From Cladorhizidae sp. MBARI D1340-BT2 (Eukaryota; Porifera; Demospongiae; Poecilosclerida; Cladorhizidae), in contig JAQNBH010000297.1 of NCBI GenBank assembly GCA_028752905.1, positions 1 through 64,000 on the forward strand: a stretch of 64,000 nucleotides of DNA. Direction: 5' to 3'. The position numbers and the translations under genes were made by a program. Positions 48,601 through 59,713 of this stretch are shown piece after piece (the first letter of the stretch is position 1; the number at the start of each line of letters is the position of its first letter). The notes below the pieces were generated by a model. That model was not told the origin of the DNA, searched no databases, and worked only from the letters and a program-made list of their open reading frames with translations.

Positions 48601-51600
48601 GTCTTTTCTAATTGTGGGCAACAACTCTCTGGGGCTGGCTTTTCTAATTGTGGGCACCAACTCTCGGGGGCTGGCTTTTCTAATTGTGGGCACCAACTCT
48701 CTGGGGCTGGCTTTTCTAATTGCGGGCACCAACTCTCTGGGGTTGGCTTTTCTAATTGCGGGCACCAACTCTCTGGGGCAGGCTTTTCTAATTGTGGGCA
48801 CCAACTCTCGGGGGCTGGCTTTTCTAATTGTGGGCACCAACTCTCTGGGGCTGGCTTTTCTAATTGCGGGCACCAACTCTCTGGGGCTTGCTTTACTAAT
48901 TGTGGGCACCAACTCTCGGGGGCTGGCTTTTCTAATTGTGGGCACCAACTCTCTGGGGCTGGCTTTTCTAATTGCGGGCACCAACTCTCTGGGGCTGGCT
49001 TTTCTAATTGCGGGCACCAACTCTCTGGGGCTGCCTTTTCTAATTGTGGGCACCAACTCTCTGGGGCTGGCTTTTCTAATTGTGTGGACTAACTCTCTGG
49101 GGCTGGATTTTCTAATTGCGGGCACCAACTCTCTGGGGCTGGCTTTTCTAATTGTGGACACTAACTCTCTGGGGCTGGCTTTTCTAATTGTGGGCATCAA
49201 CTTTCTGGGAACGGCTTTTGTAATTGTGGGCATCAACTCTGGGAACGGCTTTCCTAATTGTGGGTACTAACTCCTGGGGCTGGCTTTTCTAATTGTGGGC
49301 ACCAACTCCCTGGGGTTGGCTTTTCTAATTGTTGGCACCATCACTGGGAACAGATTTTCTAATTGCGGGCATCAACTCTCTGGGAACGGCTATTCTAATT
49401 GTGGGCACGAACTTTCTGGGAACGGCTTTTCTAATTGTGGGCATACAACTCTCTGGGGCTGGCTTTTCTAATTGTGGGCACCAACTTTCTGGGAACGGCT
49501 TTTCTAATTGTGGGCACCAACTCTCTGGGGCTGGCTTTTCTAATTGCGGGCACTAACTCTCTGGGTCTGTCTTTTCTAATTGTGGGCAACAACTCGCTGG
49601 GAACGGATTTTCTAATTGTGCGCACCAACTCTCTGGGGCTGGCTTTTCTAATTGTGGGCACCAACTTTCTGGGAACGGCTTTTCTAATTGTGGGCACCAA
49701 CTCTCTGGGGCAGGCTTTTCTAATTGTGGGCACCAACTCTCTGGGGCTGGCTTTTCTAATTGTGGGCACCAACTCTCTGGGGCTGGGGCTGGCTTTTCTA
49801 ATTGTGGGCACCAACTCTCTGGGGCTGGCTTTTCTAATTGCGGGCACCAACTCTCTGGGGCTGGCTTTTCTAATTGCGGGCACCAACTCTCTGGAGCTGG
49901 CTTTTCTAATTGTGGGCACCAACTCTCTGGGGCTGGCTTTTCTAATTGAGGGCCTAACTCTCTGGGGCTAATTGTGGGCACCAACTCTCTGTGGCTGGCT
50001 TTTCTAATTGCGGGCACCAACTCTCTGGGGCTGGCTTTTCTAATTGTGGGCACCAACTCTCTGGGGCTGGCTTTTCTAATTGCGGGCACCAACTCTCTGG
50101 GCTGGCTTTTCTAATTGCGGGCACCAACTCTCTGGAGCTGGCTTTTCTAATTGTGGGTACCAACTCTCTGGGGCTGGCTTTTCTAATTGTGGGCATCAAC
50201 TTTCTGGGAACGGCTTTTGTAATTGTGGGCATCAACTCTCTGGGAACGGCTTTCCTAATTGTGGGTACTAACTCCTGGGGCTGGCTTTTCTAATTGTGGG
50301 CACCAACTCTCTGGGTCTGGCTTTTCTAATTGTGGGCACCAACTCTCTGGGGTTGGCTTTTCTAATTGTGGGCACCAACTCTCTCGGACTGGCTTTTCTA
50401 ATTGTGGGCACCAACTCTCTGGGGCTGGCTTTTCTAATTGTGGACACCAATCTCTGGGGCTGGCTTTTCTAATTGTGGGCACCAACTCCCTGGGAGCCGT
50501 CTTTTCTAATTGTGGGCAACAACTCTCTGGGGCTGGCTTTTCTAATTGTGGGCACCAACTCTCGGGGGCTGGCTTTTCTAATTGTGGGCACCAACTCTCT
50601 GGGGCTGGCTTTTCTAATTGCGGGCACCAACTCTCTGGGGTTGGCTTTTCTAATTGCGGGCACCAACTCTCTGGGGCTGGCTTTTCTAATTGTGGACACT
50701 AACTCTCTGGGGCTGGCTTTTCTAATTGTGGGCATCAACTTTCTGGGAACGGCTTTTGTAATTGTGGGCATCAACTCTGGGAACGGCTTTCCTAATTGTG
50801 GGTACTAACTCCTGGGGCTGGCTTTTCTAATTGTGGGCACCAACTCCCTGGGGTTGGCTTTTCTAATTGTTGGCACCATCACTGGGAACAGATTTTCTAA
50901 TTGCGGGCATCAACTCTCTGGGAACGGCTATTCTAATTGTGGGCACGAACTTTCTGGGAACGGCTTTTCTAATTGTGGGCATACAACTCTCTGGGGCTGG
51001 CTTTTCTAATTGTGGGCACCAACTTTCTGGGAACGGCTTTTCTAATTGTGGGCACCAACTCTCTGGGGCTGGCTTTTCTAATTGCGGGCACTAACTCTCT
51101 GGGTCTGTCTTTTCTAATTGTGGGCACCAACTCTCTGGGGCTGGCTTTTCTAATTGTGGGCACCAACTCTCTGGGAGCCGTCTTTTCTAATTGTGGGCAA
51201 CAACTCACTGGGAACGGATTTTCTAATTGTGCGCACCAACTCTCTGGGGCTGGCTTTTCTAATTGTGGGCACCAACTTTCTGGGGCAGGCTTTTCTAATT
51301 GTGGGCACCAACTCTCTGGGGCAGGCTTTTCTAATTGTGGGCACCAACTCTCTGGAGCTGGCTTTTCTAATTGTGGGCACCAACTCTCTGGGGCTGGGGC
51401 TGGCTTTTCTAATTGTGGGCACCAACTCTCTGGGGCTGGCTTTTCTAATTGCGGGCACCAACTCTCTGGGGCTGGCTTTTCTAATTGCGGGCACCAACTC
51501 TCTGGAGCTGGCTTTTCTAATTGTGGGCACCAACTCTCTGGGGCTGGCTTTTCTAATTGAGGGCCTAACTCTCTGGGGCTAATTGTGGGCACCAACTCTC

Positions 51601-52440
51601 TGGGGCTGGCTTTTCTAATTGCGGGCACCAACTCTCTGGGGCTGGATTTTCTAATTGTGGGCACCAACTCTCTGGGGCTGGCTTTTCTAATTGCGGGCAC
51701 CAACTCTCTGGGCTGGCTTTTCTAATTGCGGGCACCAACTCTCTGGAGCTGGCTTTTCTAATTGTGGGTACCAACTCTCTGGGGCTGGCTTTTCTAATTG
51801 TGGGCATCAACTTTTTGGGAACGGCTTTTGTAATTGTGGGCATCAACTCTCTGGGAACGGCTTTCCTAATTGTGGGTACTAACTCCTGGGGCTGGCTTTT
51901 CTAATTGTGGGCACCAACTCTCTGGGTCTGGCTTTTCTAATTGTGGGCACCAACTCTCTGGGGTTGGCTTTTCTAATTGTGGGCACCAACTCTCTCGGAC
52001 TGGCTTTTCTAATTGTGGGCACCAACTCTCTGGGGCTGGCTTTTCTAATTGTGGACACCAATCTCTGGGGCTGGCTTTTCTAATTGTGGGCACCAACTCC
52101 CTGGGAGCCGTCTTTTCTAATTGTGGGCAACAACTCTCTGGGGCTGGCTTTTCTAATTGTGGGCACCAACTCTCGGGGGCTGGCTTTTCTAATTGTGGGC
52201 ACCAACTCTCTGGGGCTGGCTTTTCTAATTGCGGGCACCAACTCTCTGGGGTTGGCTTTTCTAATTGCGGGCACCAACTCTCTGGGGCAGGCTTTTCTAA
52301 TTGTGGGCACCAACTCTCGGGGGCTGGCTTTTCTAATTGTGGGCACCAACTCTCTGGGGCTGGCTTTTCTAATTGTGGGCACCAACTCTCTGGGGCTGGC
52401 TTTTCTAATTGTGGGCACCAACTCTCTGGGGCTGGCTTTT
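27650..52440. repeat. 36-bp minisatellite block, 24.8 kb (~690 units) with higher-order structure
   Basis: The unit contains ggcttttctaattgtgggca and ccaactctctggggct. Common variants are gtgggc/gcgggc, ctcggggg, ggaacggctttt, gtggac and gtgtgcac, plus +1 (ctggtggctgg) and +6 (ggggctggggct) length variants. Because 36 is divisible by three, two plus-strand frames and one minus-strand frame are open for hundreds of codons. The protein repeats (such as GLAFLIVGTNSL or SGAGFSNCGHQL) end wherever a length variant occurs, so I do not call genes. Larger blocks of 0.9-2.9 kb are themselves repeated. Confidence 0.97.
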
Positions 52441-52929
52441 GTGCTGTTCTTTATAATTATAATTATATGTCATTATCATATATAAGTGGTCTCCCACTGA
52501 AGTGTGAGTGGGAAAGTGCATATTGCCATGTTTGGCTGGATGTGGTGATGTATCTATCTATCTATCTCCCTGGATGTCCTCCCGTGACAAACATGAATGG
52601 ATAAAATGGGATTGTGTGCACCTTCTTCCCAGGCAGTAGTTGTGGCATAGAATTGCTAGTGATGGAGCACACACTCAATACAGATACTGTATAAAATACA
52701 CTCAAGTCTGCAAACTGTCTCTCTTGAGAATGTCTGAACTTCTTGTCAGCTTCTGGTCTGCTGTGGCCACAGCTCTGCCTGATGGCCGCACTCGTAGTGT
52801 GCTTCCCTCCCCTACCGGCCAGCCTGTTGTGGTGAGGGGCATCTGGTTGTGCAGCCAGGCAGAAGGATGTCCTCTGTAAGCACCTCCATTATATCTGCAC
52901 TTCTCTGCTGTGATAGACAACAACACAAC
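52441..52929. other. Unique spacer, no gene recognised
   Basis: Starts with AT-rich sequence and a short tatc microsatellite (about 52551-52567). A 79-codon frame (52640-52879) shows no recognisable motif. Confidence 0.4.
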
Positions 52930-53092
52930 AAGTGCCAGTGCATAACACACATGGACACTAGTTTTTCTGCAGTGCCAGTACATAACACACATGGACACTA
53001 GTTTTTCTACAGTGCCAGTACATAACACACATGGACACTAGTTTTTCTGCAGTGCCAGTACATAACACACATGGACACTAGTTTTTCTGGAA
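52930..53092. repeat. 40-bp tandem repeat, 4 copies
   Basis: cataacacacatggacacta occurs four times with a 40-bp period, each followed by gtttttct. Copies differ at one or two bases (gtgcataac/gtacataac, ctgcag/ctacag). Unrelated in sequence to the large 40-bp array at 21541-26537. Confidence 0.9.
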
Positions 53093-53436
53093 CATGTACT
53101 GTATCTCAGTAAGAGTGGCTGGTGTGTGCTGCTAGGCAACCATTGTCTGATGCTGTGAGGGCTTGTGTGAGCATCTCCATACCTCCAAAGTGGCCCAGCC
53201 AACATTATCATGGTGGGTGTGAGGCTGGCCAACCTTGGAGATAGCTCTCATCACCCTGACCCAATACCTGCCCAGACACCCTCATGGGATTCAGAGCCCC
53301 TGGACCCTCAATTAGGCATGCTCCCTCCCTCCTTCCCATATTGGTTGTCCTCCAAACAAAACCACTTTAGTAAAGTGTGAAGGAGCACTAATGAATGAAT
53401 GCCCCAACATGTCCCATCCAACACAGCCTGCAGCTA

Positions 53437-53467
<31 letters not shown>

Positions 53468-53849
53468 CTCCCCCCTGATGCTTATGAATTATGCCTGCCA
53501 TTAGCCTGCCCTCACTGGGCACAGCTCAAGCTATGCAAGTGTCCTTGCTGTTTGCTGCTGACCTTGCCCATGGCCTTCATTCTTCCCTTCCTTCTCTCTC
53601 CAGGTCTCCTCCACTTCCCTGTGGGCGTGGCAAGTGTCTGTGAGGGCAGAGAGGCTGATCAGCTGCTGTGCTCAGGGAGACTGTCTGGAGAGGCTGAAAT
53701 ACTCACAGACATCTGGAGAAGAGACAATTCAAAATGTTTCTCTAAATATGAACATGTATTTATATAGTATTCTATAGAGGCAACACTTAAACTGCCATGA
53801 GTTGTATAATATTTTAATAGAATTAAAAAAAAATTATTTATGAACCATC
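53093..53849. other. Intergenic with (GT)n microsatellite
   Basis: A (GT)n tract at 53439-53467 is followed by a 108-codon frame that starts inside it. I do not treat that frame as a gene. Nothing else recognised. Confidence 0.4.
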
Positions 53850-54275
53850 TCCCATGTGGGGGTGGGGGCAGGTTTGACAATAGCTCTATGAGGACACACA
53901 CTCCACCAACACCTCACTGGGTGGAGGCAGGTTGACAATAGCTCTATGAGGACACACACTCCACCAACACCTCACTGGGTGGGGGCAGGTTGACAATAGC
54001 TCTATGAGGACACACACTCCACCAACACCTCACTGGGTGGAGGCAGGTTGACAATAGCTCTATGAGGACACACACTCCACCAACACCTCACTGGGTGGGG
54101 GCAGGTTGACAATAGCTCTATGAGGACACACACTCCACCAACACCTCACTGGGTGGAGGCAGGTTGACAATAGCTCTATGAGGACACACACTCCACCAAC
54201 ACCTCACTGGGTGGGGGCAGGTTGACAATAGCTCTATGAGGACACACACTCCACCAACACCTCACTGGGTGAAAA
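53850..54275. repeat. 58-bp tandem repeat, ~7 copies
   Basis: tagctctatgaggacacaca recurs every 58 bp. Each unit continues ctccaccaacacctcactgg, then gtgggggcagg or gtggaggcagg, then ttgacaa. The g/a variants alternate between successive copies. Related to the arrays at 54886 and 62905. Confidence 0.9.
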
Positions 54276-54885
54276 TTTGATCCAGAGGAATATTTGATAT
54301 TCTCTAACACACACACACACAAACTTCCACCCTGACACATAGTAACAAGCTGACTAGACACGCCCTTTCTCCCAAACATAATGACATGTATTGTAAATTG
54401 CAGTCTGCCATGACCACACCCTTGCACCTCCAGGGCCTGTTCTCAGGTAGAGCAGCTATAGCAGTGAATTATACATAGGGAGGCAGCTGCCTGCTTGTGG
54501 TGGGGAACATGGCCACACCCCCATGAAGATAGCTAACTCTCTTGGCTTGCAAGAGTTTAACATCTAGGCTGAAAAATATCACTCAAGATATCATTCAGAC
54601 ATCGTATTTCTGAGAAGCTCTTCTTCTAGCTTATGGAGCATATTTTGTGTCTGCCCGCAGATAAGCACCTCATGAAACCTTTTCTGTTCATTTGGTATTT
54701 ATCAACCTATCAACATACAGTAGGAGTCAAGTCCTCGTGGTGACATAATCTATACGTGATGTTCTGACAGTTAGAATAGTCTACACACTTACACTGGCAT
54801 AATGCACACATGAAAAGACAAATTTTGTGATGGAATTCTGTTCCCACAATCTTCCTCATTTTCCCTGTCATTGGGACACACACTG
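54276..54885. other. Intergenic, no gene recognised
   Basis: Unique sequence with a short (CA)n tract near 54307-54320. Nothing supportable seen. Confidence 0.4.
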
Positions 54886-56025
54886 GACCAAACCACACTG
54901 GGTGGAGGCAGGTTGAAGTAGGTGGCCATATGTAGCTCTATGGGGACTCACACTGGACCAACACCACACTGGGTGGAGGCAGGTTGAAGTAGGTGGCCAT
55001 AGCTCTATGGGGACACACACTGGACCAACACCACACTGGGTGGAGTCAAGTTGAAGTAGGTGGCCATAGCTCTATGGGGACACACACTGGACCAACACCA
55101 TACTGGGTGGAGGCACGTTGAAGTAGGTCTATGGGGACACACACTGGACCAACACCACACTGGGTGGAGGCAGGTTGAAGTAGGTGGCCATAGCTCTATG
55201 GGGACACACACTGGACCAACACCATACTGGGTGGAGGCACGTTGAAGTAGGTCTATGGGGACACACACTGGACCAACACCACACTGGGTGGAGTCAAGTT
55301 GAAGTAGGTGGCCATAGCTCTATGGGGACACACACTGGACCAACACCATACTGGGTGGAGGCACGTTGAAGTAGGTCTATGGGGACACACACTGGACCAA
55401 CACCACACTGGGTGGAGTCAAGTTGAAGTAGGTGGCCATAGCTCTATTGGTACACACACTGGACCAACACCACACTGGGTGGAGGCAGGTTGAAGTAGGT
55501 CTATGGGGACACACACTGGACCAACACCACACTGGGTGGAGTCAAGTTGAAGTAGGTGGCCATAGCTCTATTGGTACACACACTGGACCAACACCACACT
55601 GGGTGGAGGCAGGTTGAAGTAGGTGGCCATAGCTCTATGGGGACACACACTGGACCAACACCATACTGGGTGGAGGCAAGTTGAAGTAGGTGGCCATAGC
55701 TGTATGGGGACACACACTGGACCAACACCATACTGGGTGGAGGCAGGTTGAAGTAGGTGGCCATAGCTCTATGGGGACACACACTGGACCAACACCATAC
55801 TGGGTGGAGGCACGTTGAAGTAGGTCTATGGGGACACACACTGGACCAACAAGTGTGTAGAGCATTATACACTGCACTACTTGACTCCAATTTAATTGGA
55901 GTCAAGTTGAAGTAGGTGGCCATAGCTCTATTGGTACACACACTGGACCAACAACCACACTGGGTGGAGGCAGGTTGAAGTAGGTGGCCATAGCTCTATA
56001 GGGACACACACTGGACCAACACCAT
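54886..56025. repeat. 57/67-bp tandem repeat array (124-bp dimers)
   Basis: tctatggggacacacactgg recurs alternately at 57 and 67 bp, so much of the array is a 124-bp dimer. The long form has a ggtggccatagc insert and the short form lacks it. About 18 units, some with ttggtacacac. An unrelated ~50-bp segment (about 55851-55900) interrupts it and contains a caatttaattggagtcaag word. Confidence 0.9.
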
Positions 56026-56347
56026 TGGATTAATAATCTAAAAACATTAAATGCAGTGTATAATGCTCTACACACTTGACCACACATTTCAACAGGCAGG
56101 TGCATTATCTAGTTGCTTAGCAACCCACTGCTATCATAAGTGCAGGAGCTAATGGGATGCCCTATTCCCTAAATATTGCACACCCACTGATTCTGTATGT
56201 ACAATACATGTAGGAGTATGTTTGTGGGGGCCAGCACATGTCTCTGTGGAGTGACAGAATGGTGGAAGCAAAGACATGTCCTGGTGGCAGCCATCCCTCC
56301 TCTCCTTGAAGAAGGGGATTCTCAAGTTATATTCAATTGGAGTAGCC
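56026..56347. other. Intergenic, no gene recognised
   Basis: Unique sequence next to the poly-G tract. Contains catttaatgcagtgtataat-like words similar to those interrupting the preceding array. No gene. Confidence 0.35.
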
Positions 56348-56372
56348 GGGGGGGGGGGGGGGGGGGGGGGGG
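56348..56372 (+). repeat. 25-base G homopolymer
   Basis: An uninterrupted run of 25 G after agtagcc, followed by aagttggggt. A run this long is a potential G-quadruplex and a likely spot for sequencing or assembly length error. Confidence 0.9.
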
Positions 56373-56975
56373 AAGTTGGGGTAAAAAAAGACCAGGGGTC
56401 TATGAAGACACAACTGCTTTAAGAATTAAAGCAATCCTTGATCTGTCAAGTACTTTTAATGGGCTTTTCATTAATGTGTGTTTTTGTATAAAAATATTGA
56501 CATGGAGGACATGACAAAATAAAGAACCTAAACATGTAGAAAATACCCGAAATTAACTTTTTTCTGACTCACCTGAACTTTTAGGTAGATTAGTAAATTT
56601 TGAGCGCTAGCCAAAAGAAAATAGTTACTAAATGGTTTATAAAAAACAAAAAATCTGATATTTTAGGGTTTTTTGGACTTGCTTTTTTTTTACCCCAGAT
56701 ATTTTTGGTCACTCGGGGTTAAAAAAAGCCAGCTGTTTTTTTGCAATTTTTTTCTATTTTCCCCCCCAAGTACTATATTTTCATTTTTTTCCTTCTCCAG
56801 TCATGCTAATTTGTGAGTTAGAGCATAATTGTGAGTAATATGAATTATTTGAATAAACCACCTAGTGAATGGTACATGGACTATATCATTCTGATGGACA
56901 GAATGATACAATAGTATATATATATATAATGTGATAACTGAATATGAATAAACCAACTTTAGTATTTGATTATCA

Positions 56976-57240
56976 ATGGTACATGGACTATCAAAAGTTT
57001 TCAGTGATGACGAAGATGCTGATCCCACTTCAGCTGAATTTACCTTCCTTCAAAAAAAGAGAGTGAAGCACAGACTCAACACACATTTTCTATGATTGGC
57101 CAAAGCCGGAAGATGTGGAGATAGTAGCAGTGGATGGTTGCATGTATGGCCCTGTTCAGCCAGTGGTGGAAACAATTAGTCGAGGGAAGGCACTGCTGAA
57201 GTTTGAGTGTGAAGCAAAAGTGATAAACATTTTCAATTAA
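56976..57240 (+). pseudogene. Unrecognised coding remnant or terminal exon
   Basis: Frame one (56976-57095) reads KVFSDDEDADPTSAEFTFLQ then a basic RVKHRLNTH before a stop. A frame offset by one base takes over at about 57088 (FYDWPKPEDVEIVAVDGCMY, then GPVQPVVETISRGKALLKFE) and ends at TAA 57238-57240. The composition is protein-like, and the handover within a few bases suggests either one coding remnant with a single-base frameshift or two exon fragments. I do not recognise the family. It could derive from a DNA transposon or a host gene. Confidence 0.35.
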
Positions 57241-57534
57241 GAAAATGCAATAAAACCAACTGTAAACCATTACTGTACTATTTACTGGACTATTGGAACA
57301 AATTTTAATGAAAAAAAATTCAATTGATAAAATATTGAAGTAATTACATTTGATTTTATCTTTTAGGATATTTTTAAAGGAGTGGGGTTTTTTTACCCCG
57401 AACCGGATTTTTTTTTTTTACCCCTAAAAAAGCCACCATATTAATAAATATTTTTATTAATATTTCATTATAGGACATAGGATATTTTATTTTATTTATG
57501 TTAGTCATCATTTGATAGTAAAGTACTAGAGGAG
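57241..57534. other. AT-rich spacer with T-tracts joined to CCCC
   Basis: Contains GGGG(T)7ACCCC at about 57383 and T12ACCCC near 57410. Related ACCCC/GGGGT words beside T or A tracts occur at 56376-56390 and 56680-56725. No gene. Confidence 0.4.
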
Positions 57535-57610
57535 GGCACATGTGTTTTCAGTAAATCCTTTAATCTGGCTCTTAAAAGGTAAAGTTAAGGGAAACGTTTT
57601 TTTTTTAACC
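57535..57610 (+). repeat. Dispersed repeat, copy 1
   Basis: ggcacatgtgtttt, then agtaaatcctttaa, then ctggctcttaaaaggtaaag, then gggaaacg and a T tract. It matches 63927-64000 in the same orientation with few differences, and the match begins abruptly at ggcacatg. Confidence 0.85.
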
Positions 57611-57689
57611 CAATTGACTATACCATAAGATTTTAATAATCAAGAATGGAGGACATATATACTTGCCTTAATCCCATTCACATGTAACT

Positions 57690-59160
57690 CTAGCCATTGC
57701 CCTATCCCTAGCCAATCCCTTGGCCCTGACCTTCCAAACCCTAACCGTAGTTATTGTCCAGGCCCTAACCTAGTCATAATCCAAGCCCTAACCCTAACCC
57801 TAGCTATTGCCCTAGCCCTAGCCAATCCCTTGGCCCTGATCCTCCCAATCCTAACTCTAATCATTAGTCATGGTCCAAGCACTAACCCTAACCCTAGTCA
57901 TGGTCCAAGCACTAACCCTAACCCTAGTCATGGTCCAAGCACTAACCCTAACCCTAGTCATGGTCCAAGCACTAACCCTAACCCTAGTCATGGTCCAAGC
58001 CCTAACCCTAACCCTAGCTATTGCCCTAGCCCTAGCCAATCCCTTGGCCCTGATCCTCCCAATCCTAACTCTAATCATTAGTCATGGTCCAAGCACTAAC
58101 CCTAACCCTAGTCATGGTCCAAGCACTAACCCTAACCCTAGTCATGGTCCAAGCACTAACCCTAACCCTAGTCATGGTCCAAGCACTAACCCTAACCCTA
58201 GTCATGGTCCAAGCCCTAACCCTAACCCTAGCTATTGCCCTAGCCCTAGCCAATCCCTTGGCCCTGATCCTCCCAATCCTAACTCAAATCATTAGTCATG
58301 GTCCAAGCACTAACCCTAACCCTAGTCATGGTCCAAGCACTAACCCTAACCCTAGTCATGGTCCAAGCCCTAACCCTAACCCTAGCTATTGCCCTAGCCC
58401 TAGCCAATCCCTTGGCCCTGATCCTCCCAATCCTAACTCAAATCATTAGTCATGGTCCAAGCCCTAACCCTAACCCTAGCTATTGCCCTAGCCCTAGCCA
58501 ATCCCTTGGCCCTGATCCTCCCAATCCTAACTCAAATCATTAGTCATGGTCCAAGCACTAACCCTAACCCTAGTCATGGTCCAAGCACTAACCCTAACCC
58601 TAGTCATGGTCCAAGCCCTAACCCTAACCCTAGCTATTGCCCTAGCCCTAGCCAATCCCTTGGCCCTGATCCTCCCAATCCTAACTCAAATCATTAGTCA
58701 TGGTCCAAGCACTAACCCTAACCCTAGTCATGGTCCAAGCACTAACCCTAACCCTAGTCATTGTCCAGGCCCTAACCCTAACCCTAGTCATGGTCCAAGC
58801 ACTAACCCTAACCCTAGTCATTGTCCAGGCCCTAACCCTAACCCTAGTCATGGTCCAAGCACTAACCCTAACCCTAGTCATGGTCCAAGCACTAACCCTA
58901 ACCCTAGTCATGGTCCAAGCACTAACCCTAACCCTAGTCATTGTCCAGGCCCTAACCCTAACCCTAGTCATGGTCCAAGCACTAACCCTAACCCTAGTCA
59001 TGGTCCAAGCACTAACCCTAACCCTAGTCATGGTCCAAGCACTAACCCTAACCCTAGTCATGGTCCAGGCCCTAACCCTAACCCTAGTCATTGTCCAGGC
59101 CCTAACCCTAACCCTAGTCATGGTCCAAGCACTAACCCTAACCCTAGCCATTGTCCAGGT
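57690..59160. repeat. 30-bp telomere-like (CCCTAA-containing) minisatellite with 94-bp spacer blocks
   Basis: The unit is accctaaccctagtcatggt plus ccaagcact, so each 30-bp unit carries two CCCTAA words and one CCCTAG. Up to 58700 the array is built as [n x 30 bp + one 94-bp block], with n = 4, 4, 2, 0 and 2. After that comes an unbroken run of about 15 units mixing gtccaagcact and gtccaggccct variants. The first 180 bp are degenerate. Open frames on several strands are by-products of the unit length. Confidence 0.95.
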
Positions 59161-59393
59161 GGAGTAGACAATTCTTTTTTTAATCCCTAAAAATATATTC
59201 TAATCTTTGTCCTTTGCCATTCACTAGCTTCACTATTATACTAACTGCATTTCAAGCTTCAGCTCATTATTGTCAACCATTCTTGAGTTACGATACTTTT
59301 AGCCGCCCACTTCATTGCATACCTCTCCAGAAATACCTCTTCAGAAAAGAATAATTGGGATAGTACCAAAGTGGTGGTTACCACTTTGGACCT

Positions 59394-59533
59394 CATAGAT
59401 TCTGCACACTTCACTGTATGGACTTGATCTAGAACTGAAAAGATAGGTCTCTCTGTGTGCTCTCTCTTGATACTAAAAACTGTTGCATAAGTACAAGCAA
59501 GCACCCCCAAGGTACAGGCAGTCAAAGTTGGGG
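59394..59533 (-). repeat. 140-bp dispersed repeat, minus copy
   Basis: The reverse complement of this segment matches 60566-60705. A 35-bp end (around atcaagtccatacagtgaag and tgtgcagaatctatg) and a 21-bp end (ccccaactttgactgcctgt) are identical. Between them aagagagagcacacagagag is shared. Both copies are 140 bp. A third partial match (acagtgaagtgtgtgcaatc) is at about 59731. Confidence 0.8.
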
Positions 59534-59676
59534 ACTCCAAACCACCTGCCCAAGTTTTTCTAGCTGCTAATTGTTGAGTGCAAGGCATTGAAATTAGCAC
59601 TTGAGGCTCTCCCATACAATAAGTGCTGTCATTATTAGCTCAAACATAAGTAGGTGGTCAAGCACTTGGGCAAGTG

Positions 59677-59713
59677 TGGGTGGCTGGAACATCAACAATG
59701 TTCCAGCCACTCG
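59677..59713 (+). other. Perfect 13-bp hairpin
   Basis: GTGGCTGGAACAT (59680-59692), 5-nt loop caaca, ATGTTCCAGCCAC (59698-59710). With two wobble pairs and one more G-C pair the stem extends to 16 bp. The function is unknown. Confidence 0.7.

Noticed and set aside
28048..52485. Dozens of 100-390-codon open frames on both strands of the 36-bp block
   Set aside because: Unit length is a multiple of three and the unit lacks stops in three frames. Frames end at every length variant and have no unique domains.
53441..53767. 108-codon frame beginning in the (GT)n tract
   Set aside because: The start lies in microsatellite sequence (VCVCV), and the remainder has no recognised domain.
56328..57623. 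A transposon with inverted ends tatattcaattgg and ccaattgactata
   Set aside because: The match is centred on CAATTG, which is its own reverse complement, so the evidence for terminal repeats is weak. No target duplication found.
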